Below, piece after piece: positions 37,350 to 46,643 of a DNA stretch of 64,000 nt. The notes below the pieces were generated by a model. It was not told the DNA's origin. It ran no database searches and was given only the letters and a program-made list of their open reading frames with translations. The position numbers were made by a program, and so were the translations under genes. Each line of letters opens with the position of its first letter. The stretch's first letter is position 1. Origin of the DNA: Amyelois transitella (taxonomy: Eukaryota > Arthropoda > Insecta > Lepidoptera > Pyralidae); contig NC_083512.1 of NCBI RefSeq assembly GCF_032362555.1, positions 5,072,001-5,136,000 of the forward strand. The letters run 5' to 3'.

Positions 37350-37959
37350 TTAACATAATAGTTTTATCCATGGACAAATGCAATTACACACTTTGGACGT
37401 TCTATAGCATTCTTGCTTATAACATGTTTGCTAATAAATTGACGGCCATAATTTTGTCTGTAGTTTTTTTTAAATTAATAATATAAATAACCCATCTTCA
37501 TTCTACCAATACTTCATTTGTTTATACTTAAGTCTACGTTGGTCAAAGAGCAATCGATATTGCGTATACATATTGCAAACCTGTCTTGAAGGTCACAATC
37601 AAGTTAGTGTGCAAGCGCAATGAAAGATGGTAGGTACAAGGACTTTGGTATTCTTGTTGCGATTAAATATTACTTCTTAACTACTTAAATAATTTATTGA
37701 ATTGCTTAAAAAAATAGGGAATATAATATTTCATTCCATTATTTTATGCCTATTTAGTATTTTATTTTTTCCAAGCCTCTCACATAGTAACATATGCAAT
37801 GTTGCCTGTTTACCTAAGGTTGTTATCTTTATTGTTTTTTTCAACTTTACAATACATTTTCTTACTGCATAGTTGTTGTTTTAATAGTATAATAATAAAC
37901 TATGAGTTAGTTGTTAAGTAAATTTATCGTATTACTCTCAAGCTTTGACTTAGGAATAC

Positions 37960-38175
37960 AGAACAGAGTGTGAATGGAAACGTTGAACGAGGAAAGCTTA
38001 GACTAACACCCTTTGATTAAGTCAGTGACATCTTGGAGAAAGGTCAAGTCAAGATTACCCTATACCGATTTCCGTGTATCAAGAGATATTCGAACGTGGG
38101 TGAAACAAAACAATTATGCAGGGATCATGGCAAGTGGGAACGCGAGAAACGCACAACATATGTTGTGTCAAGCGC
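37960..38175 (+). pseudogene. Decayed RTE-like LINE C-terminal fragment
   Basis: A frame-shifted reading contains DILEKGQVK and LCRDHGKWE, which line up with DVLVKGQVK and ICRDRGKWK of the better-preserved copy at 50517-50882. Frameshifts and stops break it in several places. Confidence 0.5.
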
Positions 38176-39350
38176 TTAGAGTGCCCAGATTCACAGGATA
38201 GCGATAAGGGCTGTATGTATTGTTGTATACAAAAAATGTAACGCTACAAGCTATATTAGGTATCTAACAAGCGTGTCTGAGGACATCGCGCCGTACGTGC
38301 CTCGCCTACAATCCTCACTGGAGGTTCTGTCGTAAACAATGTCGTTTAGCGATGGTTGTTATCGCTATTTTCTTCGCTTACTGATTTATGTACGGTAAGG
38401 TGATAGCACTGTCTCAGTTGAGAACTAGACGGATCCGTTCGTTCGATAATAACTTGATTGTAAATTTGTTATTGGGATATGTCTTACTAACAATAACTCA
38501 TATAACCTAACGAAAAAATATCGTAACGTGACGTGCATTTGGATGTATAATACCTATTTTAAAATGTTATCCTATTGATATTGCTATGTGTACACGTATA
38601 TCTCTATGTCTTAACAAATTTTACTTTTATATTAATTATTTTTCGCCTGCGACTTCGTACGGGTATCTAATGACCAGTTCCCGTGGAATATTCCTCCTAA
38701 ATGTTAGGATAGGGATAACACAACACTTTATAAGAAATATACATGCTTAGTATTCGATTGTACTATGTCTGTCATTTACTCATATGTAATGGATAAGTTT
38801 TATTATATTGATCCAATATCCAGGAATTAATCCCAATTGTGTCCTCCCTGAGGAGGGTCTAGTTTCGACAATCGACAGGACGACTTCGTTAACTGTCCAC
38901 AAAGTTATCGCATAGACTATGAAATAAAACTATCGCGAATCCCCCGACACCCAATGCTGGATTTTAAATCAACCGTCCGCTGGATTCCACGCACGTCCGC
39001 CGTCGTACGTTGAACTAGTAGCCGGCTTACAGTATGTGAGGAGCCTAACTCCAACCCATATTAGTTGGCTTATCCCTTGTTTACTCATCCAGAAAGTGGC
39101 AAACAAATATACTCATTACTTATAATTACCTATTTCGATTTCAAATTCGAAAATAAAATGCTAGAATATGAAATATATTTCTGTTTTATAGTTTAAAAAG
39201 TTGACTTACCCAATGTTTGATCGTGAGGATATGACTTCCCGGACTAACACCAGATAGGAAAAGTTATTGTAGAAAATTAAACAAATTACATTAAACTGCT
39301 TTATGTTAAATGAATTGTATTGTACGTACAAAATTAAAATATATTATATT

Positions 39351-39585
39351 TTTAGCACAGAAGGGATATTTTAATTAAAAAAAAATATATTTCGAGACTA
39401 TTTAATAATAACAATTGAATTTATTTAATTAAATTATAAATCACCAGAACGAAAGCATAGAATAGGTATAAAACGGAAAAATATCACCAAGATGACGTGT
39501 TGACGGCTTGACGGTCGCGCGGCAAAAGAGGGCGAACCCTGTTGGCGAGCCCTTATATAGGCTACGAAAAATATATCTGCTAACA
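39351..39585 (-). repeat. 3' LTR of the Gypsy-type element
   Basis: Read on the minus strand it starts TGTTAGCAGATATAT and ends CTTCTGTGCTAAA. It is identical to the other LTR except for one A in a homopolymer. The ends are not the usual TG...CA pair on the right side. The 5-bp duplication fixes the boundary. TATATAAGG on the minus strand, near 39553-39561, could be the LTR TATA box. Confidence 0.9.
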
Positions 39586-39822
39586 CGGCCTCTCCTGACG
39601 TAGGTCGTCCTCGACCTCTTGTGCTTAGATACCTTGGGGACCTAAGTCATCACGTGAGGTTCCTGCTGGTAGATCAATCCTGTCGTCATCAATATCATTA
39701 TCTGAAAGTAACGAACAGGATTTAGAAACTCTGTAACATTCAAGGCAACTATATACGCATAGTAACAATGAAATAAATTGTAGTATTGTGGCACTGCACG
39801 AACTATAAAAACAAGCGGTCTC

Positions 39823-40279
39823 GTGATCCACGTAGCTCTACGTCTGATCACATAGTCGCCGAATCTGTTAGTAGGCAGTACCACAATAGCTAGAAAAATA
39901 TATTAGCCCTGTGAACCACGTAGCTCTACGTCTGTTCACACGACCAGTTAGTTTTAGTTATGTAGACCTCGTAGCACTACGTCTGTCTACATAACTGATA
40001 CTTTGGCAGACCACATAGCACTATGTCTGTAAGCCAAAGGGAAAATAACATTTGACCACGTAGCTCTACGTCTGTCAATGTCAAAGGACCACGTAACTCT
40101 ACGTCTGTCCAGGACCACGTAACTCTACGTCTGTCCATATAGAGAAGAGAGGACCACGTAACTCTACGTCTGTCCACAGGGAGAAGAAAGGACCACGTAA
40201 CTCTACGTCTGTCCACAGGGAGAGGAAAGGACCACGTAACTCTACGTCTGTCCAGGACCACGTAACTCTACGTCTGTCC
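39823..40279. repeat. Array of eleven hairpins with shared core and variable complementary arms
   Basis: Units at 39823-39851, 39911-39939, 39956-39996, 40001-40039, 40048-40081, 40086-40110, 40112-40136, 40151-40175, 40190-40214, 40229-40253 and 40255-40279. The core is mostly CCACGTARCTCTACGTCTG, pairing ACGTA with TACGT. Outer arms differ but pair within each unit: GTGATC/GATCAC, GTGAAC/GTTCAC, AGTTATGTAGAC/GTCTACATAACT, CTTTGGC/GCCAAAG, TTGAC/GTCAA, GGAC/GTCC. Unit four has ACATA/TATGT in the core, a compensatory double change. The last six units are near-identical, spaced 26 or 39 bp apart. The array lies between the coding remnants and the 3' LTR. Confidence 0.92.
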
Positions 40280-41169
40280 GTTAAGGCTCCCTTACTACCT
40301 GCTTTATTCCCACAATCATAACGTTATTCATCATACTTCTACAATTCATCAGTCAGTGTGTTTGTCAGTAAATTTGTCAAAAACTGAAAGGGAAAAATGT
40401 CATGACTTGCAAGAATTTAAAGGGAGTAAGTTAAAGGGACCCCAAAAGAACCTAATATGACAAAAACGGCTATGATTGCTTTGTAGGAAACAGGTATATT
40501 CTGTTGAACTCATTGTCAAAGAAGGCAGCACAAGATTCGGGGCACCACTCGCCTCGCCATGGCACCATATACTCTGCGGCAGCTTGGGTGGCTTTCCATA
40601 CGACCCAGACAGAGTCGCAGCTCGTACCTTCCACCAGGTAGAACACGTGTCACTTTATAAGGACCACGCATTCCAGAGTCCATTTTGCCTGTTGACTGAG
40701 AACTTAATAAAAATTACAAGATAACGCGGTGAGCGTTTGTATTGCTTTGGCGCCTCTCTTTGACGGTTGACATAGGAATCCTGTCAGGCACGATGTGATT
40801 GAAGTAAATCATTAGCCTGAGACCTACTTAGTTCACGACGCGCTCCTCTATTTTTATTAGAGTCATTGTGCACAACGTCATATGATAATGACCTTATGAC
40901 AGGAGTAACAGCCTCTATGCCTAAAAGTTAATTAAGCGCGGAAGTTTGCCTAGTTTTATGTTTTGTAATATTGAGAATGAGTTGTAACTTCCATAACATT
41001 TCTGACCACAGGTTCTTCCTGTAGTTCACTTCTATGCTCAGCAGGTTTAAGATTATGTGAGAATAGCGACAAGTTCCTTACGAACCACTTCTTGTTCAGC
41101 ACCCCATTTAAATTAAACTCCTGACTGAGCTCACCTGATTAGTGTCGTTTTGGTAGGATAGTTATTAGT

Positions 41170-41375
41170 TAGTTATTGCCTGACTTGCTTCACAATTTCT
41201 GGAGTTGGCGAATCTATTAAAGCTTTGACTTTATTAGGGCTCGGTCTAACCTGACCTCGACTGATTCACAACCCAAGTACTCAACTTCAGTTGTCAAGGA
41301 GAAATACTTTTTAAGTTTAACAAAAACCTGCTTCCGTGTGAGTTTTCAAAACATCGCTAAGCAAATCCGGGGTAT
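41170..41375 (-). pseudogene. Reverse-transcriptase thumb remnant joined by internal deletion
   Basis: Minus-strand text carries the Ty3/Gypsy hallmark that follows the catalytic core: TTEVEYLG, then in a shifted register GQVRPSPNKVKALIDSPTPE and VKQVRQ. The YXDD catalytic box and everything before it are absent, and the protease-side linker joins this piece directly near 41370-41380. It contains stops and at least two register changes. Confidence 0.72.
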
Positions 41376-41408
41376 TACTGGTAAGGTTAATGTGTAACTT
41401 ACCTGTAG

Positions 41409-41890
41409 TTACAGTTGTAGTAGCTGTACCAGTAATAAAAAGTTTGAATATGTTTTAATTACCTCCATTAGATAATCGCGAACATTACCTTGAAGGGGTG
41501 TATTTACTTGAGGTGTCTCACTAACCGCGGCCACGTATCTTCTCATGGATGAATGGGTTCTAGTCAAATATTGTCTATTCCGAGATCGTAATGTTATTCC
41601 ATCTCTGTTCAAAACATCCGTACCGATAATAATAGTGGTATTCATACACGTCGACGGAACCTTCACGAGATCAGCTTCTATAGAGATCTCATCAAATTCG
41701 ATAGATAAGTAACATACGCAGTTGCAGGTATTTCTTGGTTGCTAATACCTTTTAGTATACAATTGGTTGGTTTTAAGGCGCACGAAAATTATTTTAGTAC
41801 TTGCGATATGGTAACACATACGTTCATAGTTCCGCTGTCGATAAGTACATCTATAGGAATACCTTACACTGCCGAAACTAGGTTCATCTT
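41409..41890 (-). pseudogene. Broken retropepsin and start of pol, Gypsy-type element
   Basis: The minus-strand reading shows the aspartic protease active site (LIDSG, near 41845) and, after stops and a register change, the C-terminal protease motif IIIGTDVLNRDG (about 41640-41605) with the sequence that normally leads toward reverse transcriptase. At least one in-frame stop directly before the active site and one after it interrupt the frame. Confidence 0.7.
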
Positions 41891-41948
41891 GCATTTTATT
41901 TGTTTCCAACGAACTTTGGGATAACTCTGAACAGAGATTGACATTTCG

Positions 41949-43109
41949 TTAATTGCATGACTCTGATCTTTCTTTAGCAAAACACTTATCTTGAGTATGA
42001 CCGGGCTTTTTACAAAATGTACACGAAATGGCGGTAGATGTAGGTGAATCATTATCAAATTGACGCGGTTTCTTATAACACCGATAACTTTTATGTCCCG
42101 CCTGGCCACATAAACCACATTGTAAGGTTGAGAATTTATTGTTTGGATTGTCAGAATATTCACGTTTTCTATTAAATTGAGGCTTAGAATCGGGTTTATC
42201 GCAGCCAGGTTTCACATAAATAGATAAAAACGAGACCAAATTTTCGAGACTCAGATTGGCGTTAGCCGCTGCAGCACGCACTTGTGCATCAGTTATACCT
42301 CGAATGGTTATTTGTGTAATTAATTCTTCACTTAAACCTTTTACTATTCTTAATCTAAGCAAAGTGCGACGCGCATATTCGGCATACGTGCTATACTTAT
42401 CTGATGTAGTATTCATTATGTCAAATAAAATATTAGCGTAATCTAATTTATTTGGACACAGAGATCGAAAATCTAGCTTGAAATTGGACCAGGACCGGTC
42501 ATTTGAACCCCACTCGTTCAACCAGGCTTTTGCATCGCCTTTTAAACAACCGGCCACGCGCGATAAACATTCACGATCATCCCAATTGTTAGCGAGTTTA
42601 GCCCGATCCACCTCTTCAAACCAAGACTCTATATCATGTATAGCGGGATCAAAATTCGATACGTAATAATGTGTACGTGGGGGGGCCAATGTTTTGATGG
42701 CATCAACCAGCGCTTGCGCCGTCGACAGAGTGCTGTCGACATGTGACGTATTGTCGTCACAGTCAACCAGGGAAGAGTGTCGTTGTGTATCTACGGGGGC
42801 ACTGCGCAAGTTAACACCGTCATAGCTATTACGACGTGATTCGGATTCGTTAGAATTTACGACATTTTCTTTACAAGCGAGGGTAGTACGAGACGGATTA
42901 TTATTTTCTAACGCATCCAACCGTAACATAATAACATTTAAACTTTGTTGTATTGCATTTAAACCATCACTACTGCTTGTCTCCGGCAAAGGTACATTTT
43001 GAGGAGGACTACGTGAAAGGCTCCGGCGCAACGAACGTGATCTACTTTTAGAACGTGACTTATGTCTACGCGACCTACTTTTTGAATGTTTACGTTTGGA
43101 GCCGGCCAT
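41949..43109 (-). CDS. Gag of the Gypsy-type element (386 aa)
   Basis: Structural protein that should package the element RNA. The first 40 residues are rich in Ser-Arg and Lys (SRSRSLRRSLSRS), probably RNA-binding. A retrotransposon Gag domain follows (about residues 140-270), with the WF.E...A and LKGDAKAWLNEW motifs. Two CCHC zinc knuckles sit at residues 331-344 (CGLCGQAGHKSYRC) and 363-376 (CTFCKKPGHTQDKC). The frame is intact with its own ATG. The following pol frame overlaps the gag end in another register, but breaks soon after, so only Gag looks expressible from this copy. Confidence 0.85.
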   Translation of the reverse strand: MAGSKRKHSKSRSRRHKSRSKSRSRSLRRSLSRSPPQNVPLPETSSSDGLNAIQQSLNVIMLRLDALENNNPSRTTLACKENVVNSNESESRRNSYDGVNLRSAPVDTQRHSSLVDCDDNTSHVDSTLSTAQALVDAIKTLAPPRTHYYVSNFDPAIHDIESWFEEVDRAKLANNWDDRECLSRVAGCLKGDAKAWLNEWGSNDRSWSNFKLDFRSLCPNKLDYANILFDIMNTTSDKYSTYAEYARRTLLRLRIVKGLSEELITQITIRGITDAQVRAAAANANLSLENLVSFLSIYVKPGCDKPDSKPQFNRKREYSDNPNNKFSTLQCGLCGQAGHKSYRCYKKPRQFDNDSPTSTAISCTFCKKPGHTQDKCFAKERSESCN

Positions 43110-43265
43110 AATAATTACGGTTTAACACTGGCCGCAAAATTTCAATATCACAACTGACAAATAAAATCACTCAACACAAAATACACACAGTAAAAAGATA
43201 CAAGACTGTAAAAATTATGCTTTCGTTCTTGTTAACTAAAATAGACAGCTGTGGGCTAAAGGCCT

Positions 43266-43278
43266 ATCCCACTTCTGA
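43266..43278 (-). promoter_or_regulatory. Putative primer-binding site of the Gypsy-type element
   Basis: TCAGAAGTGGGAT lies one base inside the LTR and is complementary to the 3' acceptor and T-arm bases I recall for insect tRNA-Leu(CAG). Pairing would skip the CCA end, which is unusual, so this is tentative. Confidence 0.4.
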
Positions 43279-43279
43279 T

Positions 43280-43515
43280 TTTAGCACAGAAGGGATATTT
43301 TAATTAAAAAAAAAATATATTTCGAGACTATTTAATAATAACAATTGAATTTATTTAATTAAATTATAAATCACCAGAACGAAAGCATAGAATAGGTATA
43401 AAACGGAAAAATATCACCAAGATGACGTGTTGACGGCTTGACGGTCGCGCGGCAAAAGAGGGCGAACCCTGTTGGCGAGCCCTTATATAGGCTACGAAAA
43501 ATATATCTGCTAACA
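43280..43515 (-). repeat. 5' LTR of the Gypsy-type element
   Basis: This LTR should drive transcription of the element leftward, through gag. CTATATAAGGGC on the minus strand, near 43482-43493, is a good TATA-box candidate about 30 bp inside the LTR. Confidence 0.9.
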
Positions 43516-43518
43516 ATA

Positions 43519-43524
43519 TTTATT
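43519..43524 (-). terminator. Candidate poly(A) signal of the right aquaporin
   Basis: AATAAA on the minus strand, 201 bp past the stop at 43725 and overlapping the LTR element's target duplication. The element begins 3 bp further downstream. Confidence 0.4.
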
Positions 43525-43724
43525 ACTCTTTCATGTCGACATTCACAAAATTAAAGAAATAAAAAAGATATTCTTTAAAGCAGGCCGCCGGAATCCATCT
43601 TGCGAAATGATTCGCAAAAATTATTAACTTAAAGAAATATTTTTCTATTTTATACAAATACATCTATTTTATAACGTCCATTTAATTCCCACAAAAAATA
43701 TGCCTTCTATTACTATCTTTGTTA

Positions 43725-44555
43725 CTATTTAACTTCATCACATTTTTGTTCGAGTTCCACATTTTGAACTTCCAAATTTTTGATTTCAGGGTTTGTTAAC
43801 CACATATACTTGTAGAAAACAGCCGAAAGTGTTCCGCCAACTAAAGGTCCAACCCAGTACACCCAGTGAGACTCCCATCTCCCGGTCAATAATGCTGGTC
43901 CCAAAGATCTGGCTGGGTTCATACTGCAACCAGTCAAGGAGGATCCCGCTATACTCAGGCCGATTATTGTAAAGCCGAATTTGAGTGCAACTGATTCTTG
44001 TTTAGCAGCATTGGCTGGATCCCATAAAGCACATATCAATAGAGACAGAACAGCCGTCAAAACCATCTCAATACCTAAAGCTTGATAATCATTTAGAGTT
44101 GAGTGTGGAAGCGTCAGGCAGATTCCCTTTTCAGCCAGATTGTGCGGTGATAGATACATAAGTATTCCATATCCCAATGTAGATCCAATGCATTGAGCGA
44201 TTATAAAAGCTATTCCAGTTGCAGCGGATATCTTCCCGTATATAACACCAATCACTGATACGAATGGATTCATATGCGCACCAGATATATGACCGAATAT
44301 CTGAACGTTAGATAAAACTATCAAGCCGAAGCCAATAGGTGAGTAGAGTGGTGGCAGGATATGGAATCCATCGATAGGTAAACAAGTCATACAGCCGAGT
44401 AGCAACAAAATCATAGTAGCTATAATCTCTGCAGCTATCGCCTTCCATTGTGAGCGGCACCAGGTAACTACTGATTTCGATTCTGATTCGGATTGGGTCC
44501 GCTTACTGTCAATTACACTGACGATGATAGATCGAGGGCTAGGAGGCACAGTCAT
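43725..44555 (-). CDS. Aquaporin of the entomoglyceroporin type (276 aa, intronless paralogue)
   Basis: Tandem paralogue of the gene at 35690-36499, with the same six-helix layout. Pore boxes are N96-P97-F98 and N213-P214-A215-R216. Filter positions are F76, S201, C210, R216, so it differs from its partner at the loop-E position (Cys against Ala). I place the start at 44555 because the protein then begins MTVPPSPRSI, like the partner, and the ATG is preceded by AAAA. The frame is open upstream to an ATG at 44636, which would add 27 unconserved residues. The coding sequence has no intron. An LTR element ends at 43515, 209 bp past the stop, just beyond a candidate poly(A) signal. Confidence 0.9.
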   Translation of the reverse strand: MTVPPSPRSIIVSVIDSKRTQSESESKSVVTWCRSQWKAIAAEIIATMILLLLGCMTCLPIDGFHILPPLYSPIGFGLIVLSNVQIFGHISGAHMNPFVSVIGVIYGKISAATGIAFIIAQCIGSTLGYGILMYLSPHNLAEKGICLTLPHSTLNDYQALGIEMVLTAVLSLLICALWDPANAAKQESVALKFGFTIIGLSIAGSSLTGCSMNPARSLGPALLTGRWESHWVYWVGPLVGGTLSAVFYKYMWLTNPEIKNLEVQNVELEQKCDEVK

Positions 44556-45064
44556 TTTTACAAAACTTTGCAATACAATCGAAAAAGTTTTCACATTATA
44601 TTGGATGGCCGATTTCAGTACAATCCACTTTTTCACACTGCCTGATAAAAGGTAACTAATTTGTAGATGAAAAAGATCACAACGTTTAAATAAATTTGAT
44701 AAGTGAAGAATGGTAGCTGATTAGTAAATTTAACTTTCGTTATCTTTTAAAGTAAATCTTTACTGACAACTACTGTTTGAACAATGAAATCAAATATACG
44801 TATGCTCGTGTCTGATTTTGTGTTAAGGATATCGAAGTCGTGACCATAATAACTGTGTAAATAGATATTTATATATATAATACCGTCAATTTTAAACTAT
44901 TTTAGAATAATGATATGCCGTACGATGCGACTTAATAGATAATAAGCCTTGACAGCCGGAAGGTAACAAACAGCATTCCAAAAAGAAGGGGAGAACAGAC
45001 AAACAGCGAAACAGTCAGATAGATAGACAGATTTCGAAATTGATTAAATTAGAATTTGTTTCAA

Positions 45065-45099
45065 TTGTAGTTGAATCATATAGTAAGATTCAACTACAA
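45065..45099. repeat. 13-bp-stem hairpin upstream of the right aquaporin
   Basis: TTGTAGTTGAATC and its inverse GATTCAACTACAA enclose 9 nt. Confidence 0.8.
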
Positions 45100-46600
45100 G
45101 AAAAGAAAGAGTGAAACTTTGTAATACTAAGAATTAAGTTTTAAGAGTACCTATATCATAGATCCGACAAAACTAGTTCTACCATTAATCGCTTGTTAAA
45201 AATGTAACTTTCCTAAGGCAGAAAAAGTTGCGTGTACCTAATCCGGCCATTTACTATAATCCCTGTTCGAGAAGGAGTGTCGGCCTGATTAATTGCGTGT
45301 CGGGAAACTTCGGGATAGCCTTTTAGTGAGGATCCATTCCTGTGATCCATTCGTATATCGGCATCTGGCCCGCATAGGGAATCAAAAATACGATGGGATT
45401 TGGCAGATTGCTTTTAATATTTATTTCTTGCCTCCGGTATTCATTTCGGTTTTATCTATTTTCGCCGCAACATTGATACGATATTGCCAATTTATGCATT
45501 TGCTATCTTTTTCTAGAGTAAGGCAGATATATAGATAGGCAGAACAATGTATATCTACCGTGAATAAGCCATTTTCCCCAAAAAATGGATAATAAAAGAT
45601 TATAATTTTACAACAGAAATACCTGAATAATAAAAATTATTTATTCATTGAACTTTAAATTATAAATTTACAACAAATCATTTCATAAAAAAAAAACAAA
45701 TTAAAATAATTAAGACTTTTATTTGTATGGTAAGATGGTTACAAGCAAATTAAAGTAGAACCATTTCTTCACTCGTGGACTATATGACATGAGACGACGA
45801 AATGAAATCACAGTGCACATTTTCCCCAGGGTTAGTGCTGGGCAAGTTGCCGTATTTTATTTTGTTCAAATTTTTATTGCATTCAGTATCACTTACTAAT
45901 TGGCTTTTTAACCGAGCTATGAAGCCGATAGCTGAAAAATGTTATCGAGAATTCACAATGATATTAAGTTATAATCAAATTTGTTCGAAAAATAAAAATC
46001 ATGCCTGTGTAAAACCTAGTTAGAAATAAAATAAAAGTACTTATTCATTAAACTTCTAAATAAAATCAGCACACGTCCGATGTAAACCAACTGTGACTAG
46101 ACCGGCTTACACCTTCGCATCGGAGCCAACTCCAAAGCATATTACTCTACTTATCCTTTGTTTATCCCGTCGCTGGTACTTACGTTAGCCGCCCTTTGGC
46201 TCTGTACTCACATTTTGTAACTTTATGGTGCCATAATAGATATTGTTGAACTGTACGTACATCTTTGCAAGACTTGCCGTTCTGTTGCTTCAAAAATATT
46301 TCTGTTTAATCTTTTTCTGTTTAATTAGAATGATTTCCTTTACAAAATAAGCTTTATAGAAATTGTGCAAAGCGAGTTGTTGACGAGTGTAACTTATTAA
46401 CTTACACTTTTACACTGCATATGCTATTTTTACCAAACTACAAATTAAGTATGAAGAAAAGAAAATAATAAATAAAATGCTTTGTTGGACAGGGAGACAC
46501 AAAGTTTAAAATTATTCAACAGTCATACAATATTTAAAAGACCACCAATTTTAAAGTTGTGAATTTTTGAGTACTATGCTTATCTGTTAGCAAAGAATCT

Positions 46601-46643
46601 GTTGGCTTTGTCTCCCGGTAAGGGATAAAGACGTGATGTATGT
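46601..46643 (-). repeat. Lepidopteran dispersed repeat, short reverse fragment
   Basis: Only the edge of the family is present, in reverse: TACATACATCACGTCTTTATCC-type sequence followed by GGGAGACAAAGCCAAC. Confidence 0.55.

Larger units (their letters stand above)
36537..39350. other. Intergenic stretch between the aquaporins
   Basis: Contains the Helitron-like element 37172-37349 and the decayed LINE fragment 37960-38175. A GC-richer patch at about 38640-38712 (TCGCCTGCGACTTCGTACGG) resembles Helitron interiors but has no clear ends. I see no exon here. Sequence from 36500 upward should hold the promoter of the left aquaporin, but no TATA box or initiator stands out. Confidence 0.55.
39351..43515 (-). 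mobile_element. Ty3/Gypsy-type LTR retrotransposon, internally deleted
   Basis: The element is 4165 bp, flanked by a 5-bp target duplication ATATT (39346-39350 and 43516-43520). The LTRs (39351-39585 and 43280-43515) differ only in the length of one A run, so insertion was recent. Order on the minus strand is 5' LTR, putative primer site, gag (43109-41949), broken protease, a joined remnant of the reverse-transcriptase thumb region, about 900 bp without clear homology, a hairpin array (40279-39823) and the 3' LTR. The reverse-transcriptase catalytic core, RNase H and integrase are not found, so it cannot move by itself. Confidence 0.9.

Noticed and set aside
39823..40279. CRISPR array
   Set aside because: The repeats are palindromic units with variable arms and no unique spacers of constant length, they lie inside an LTR element, and the genome is an insect's.
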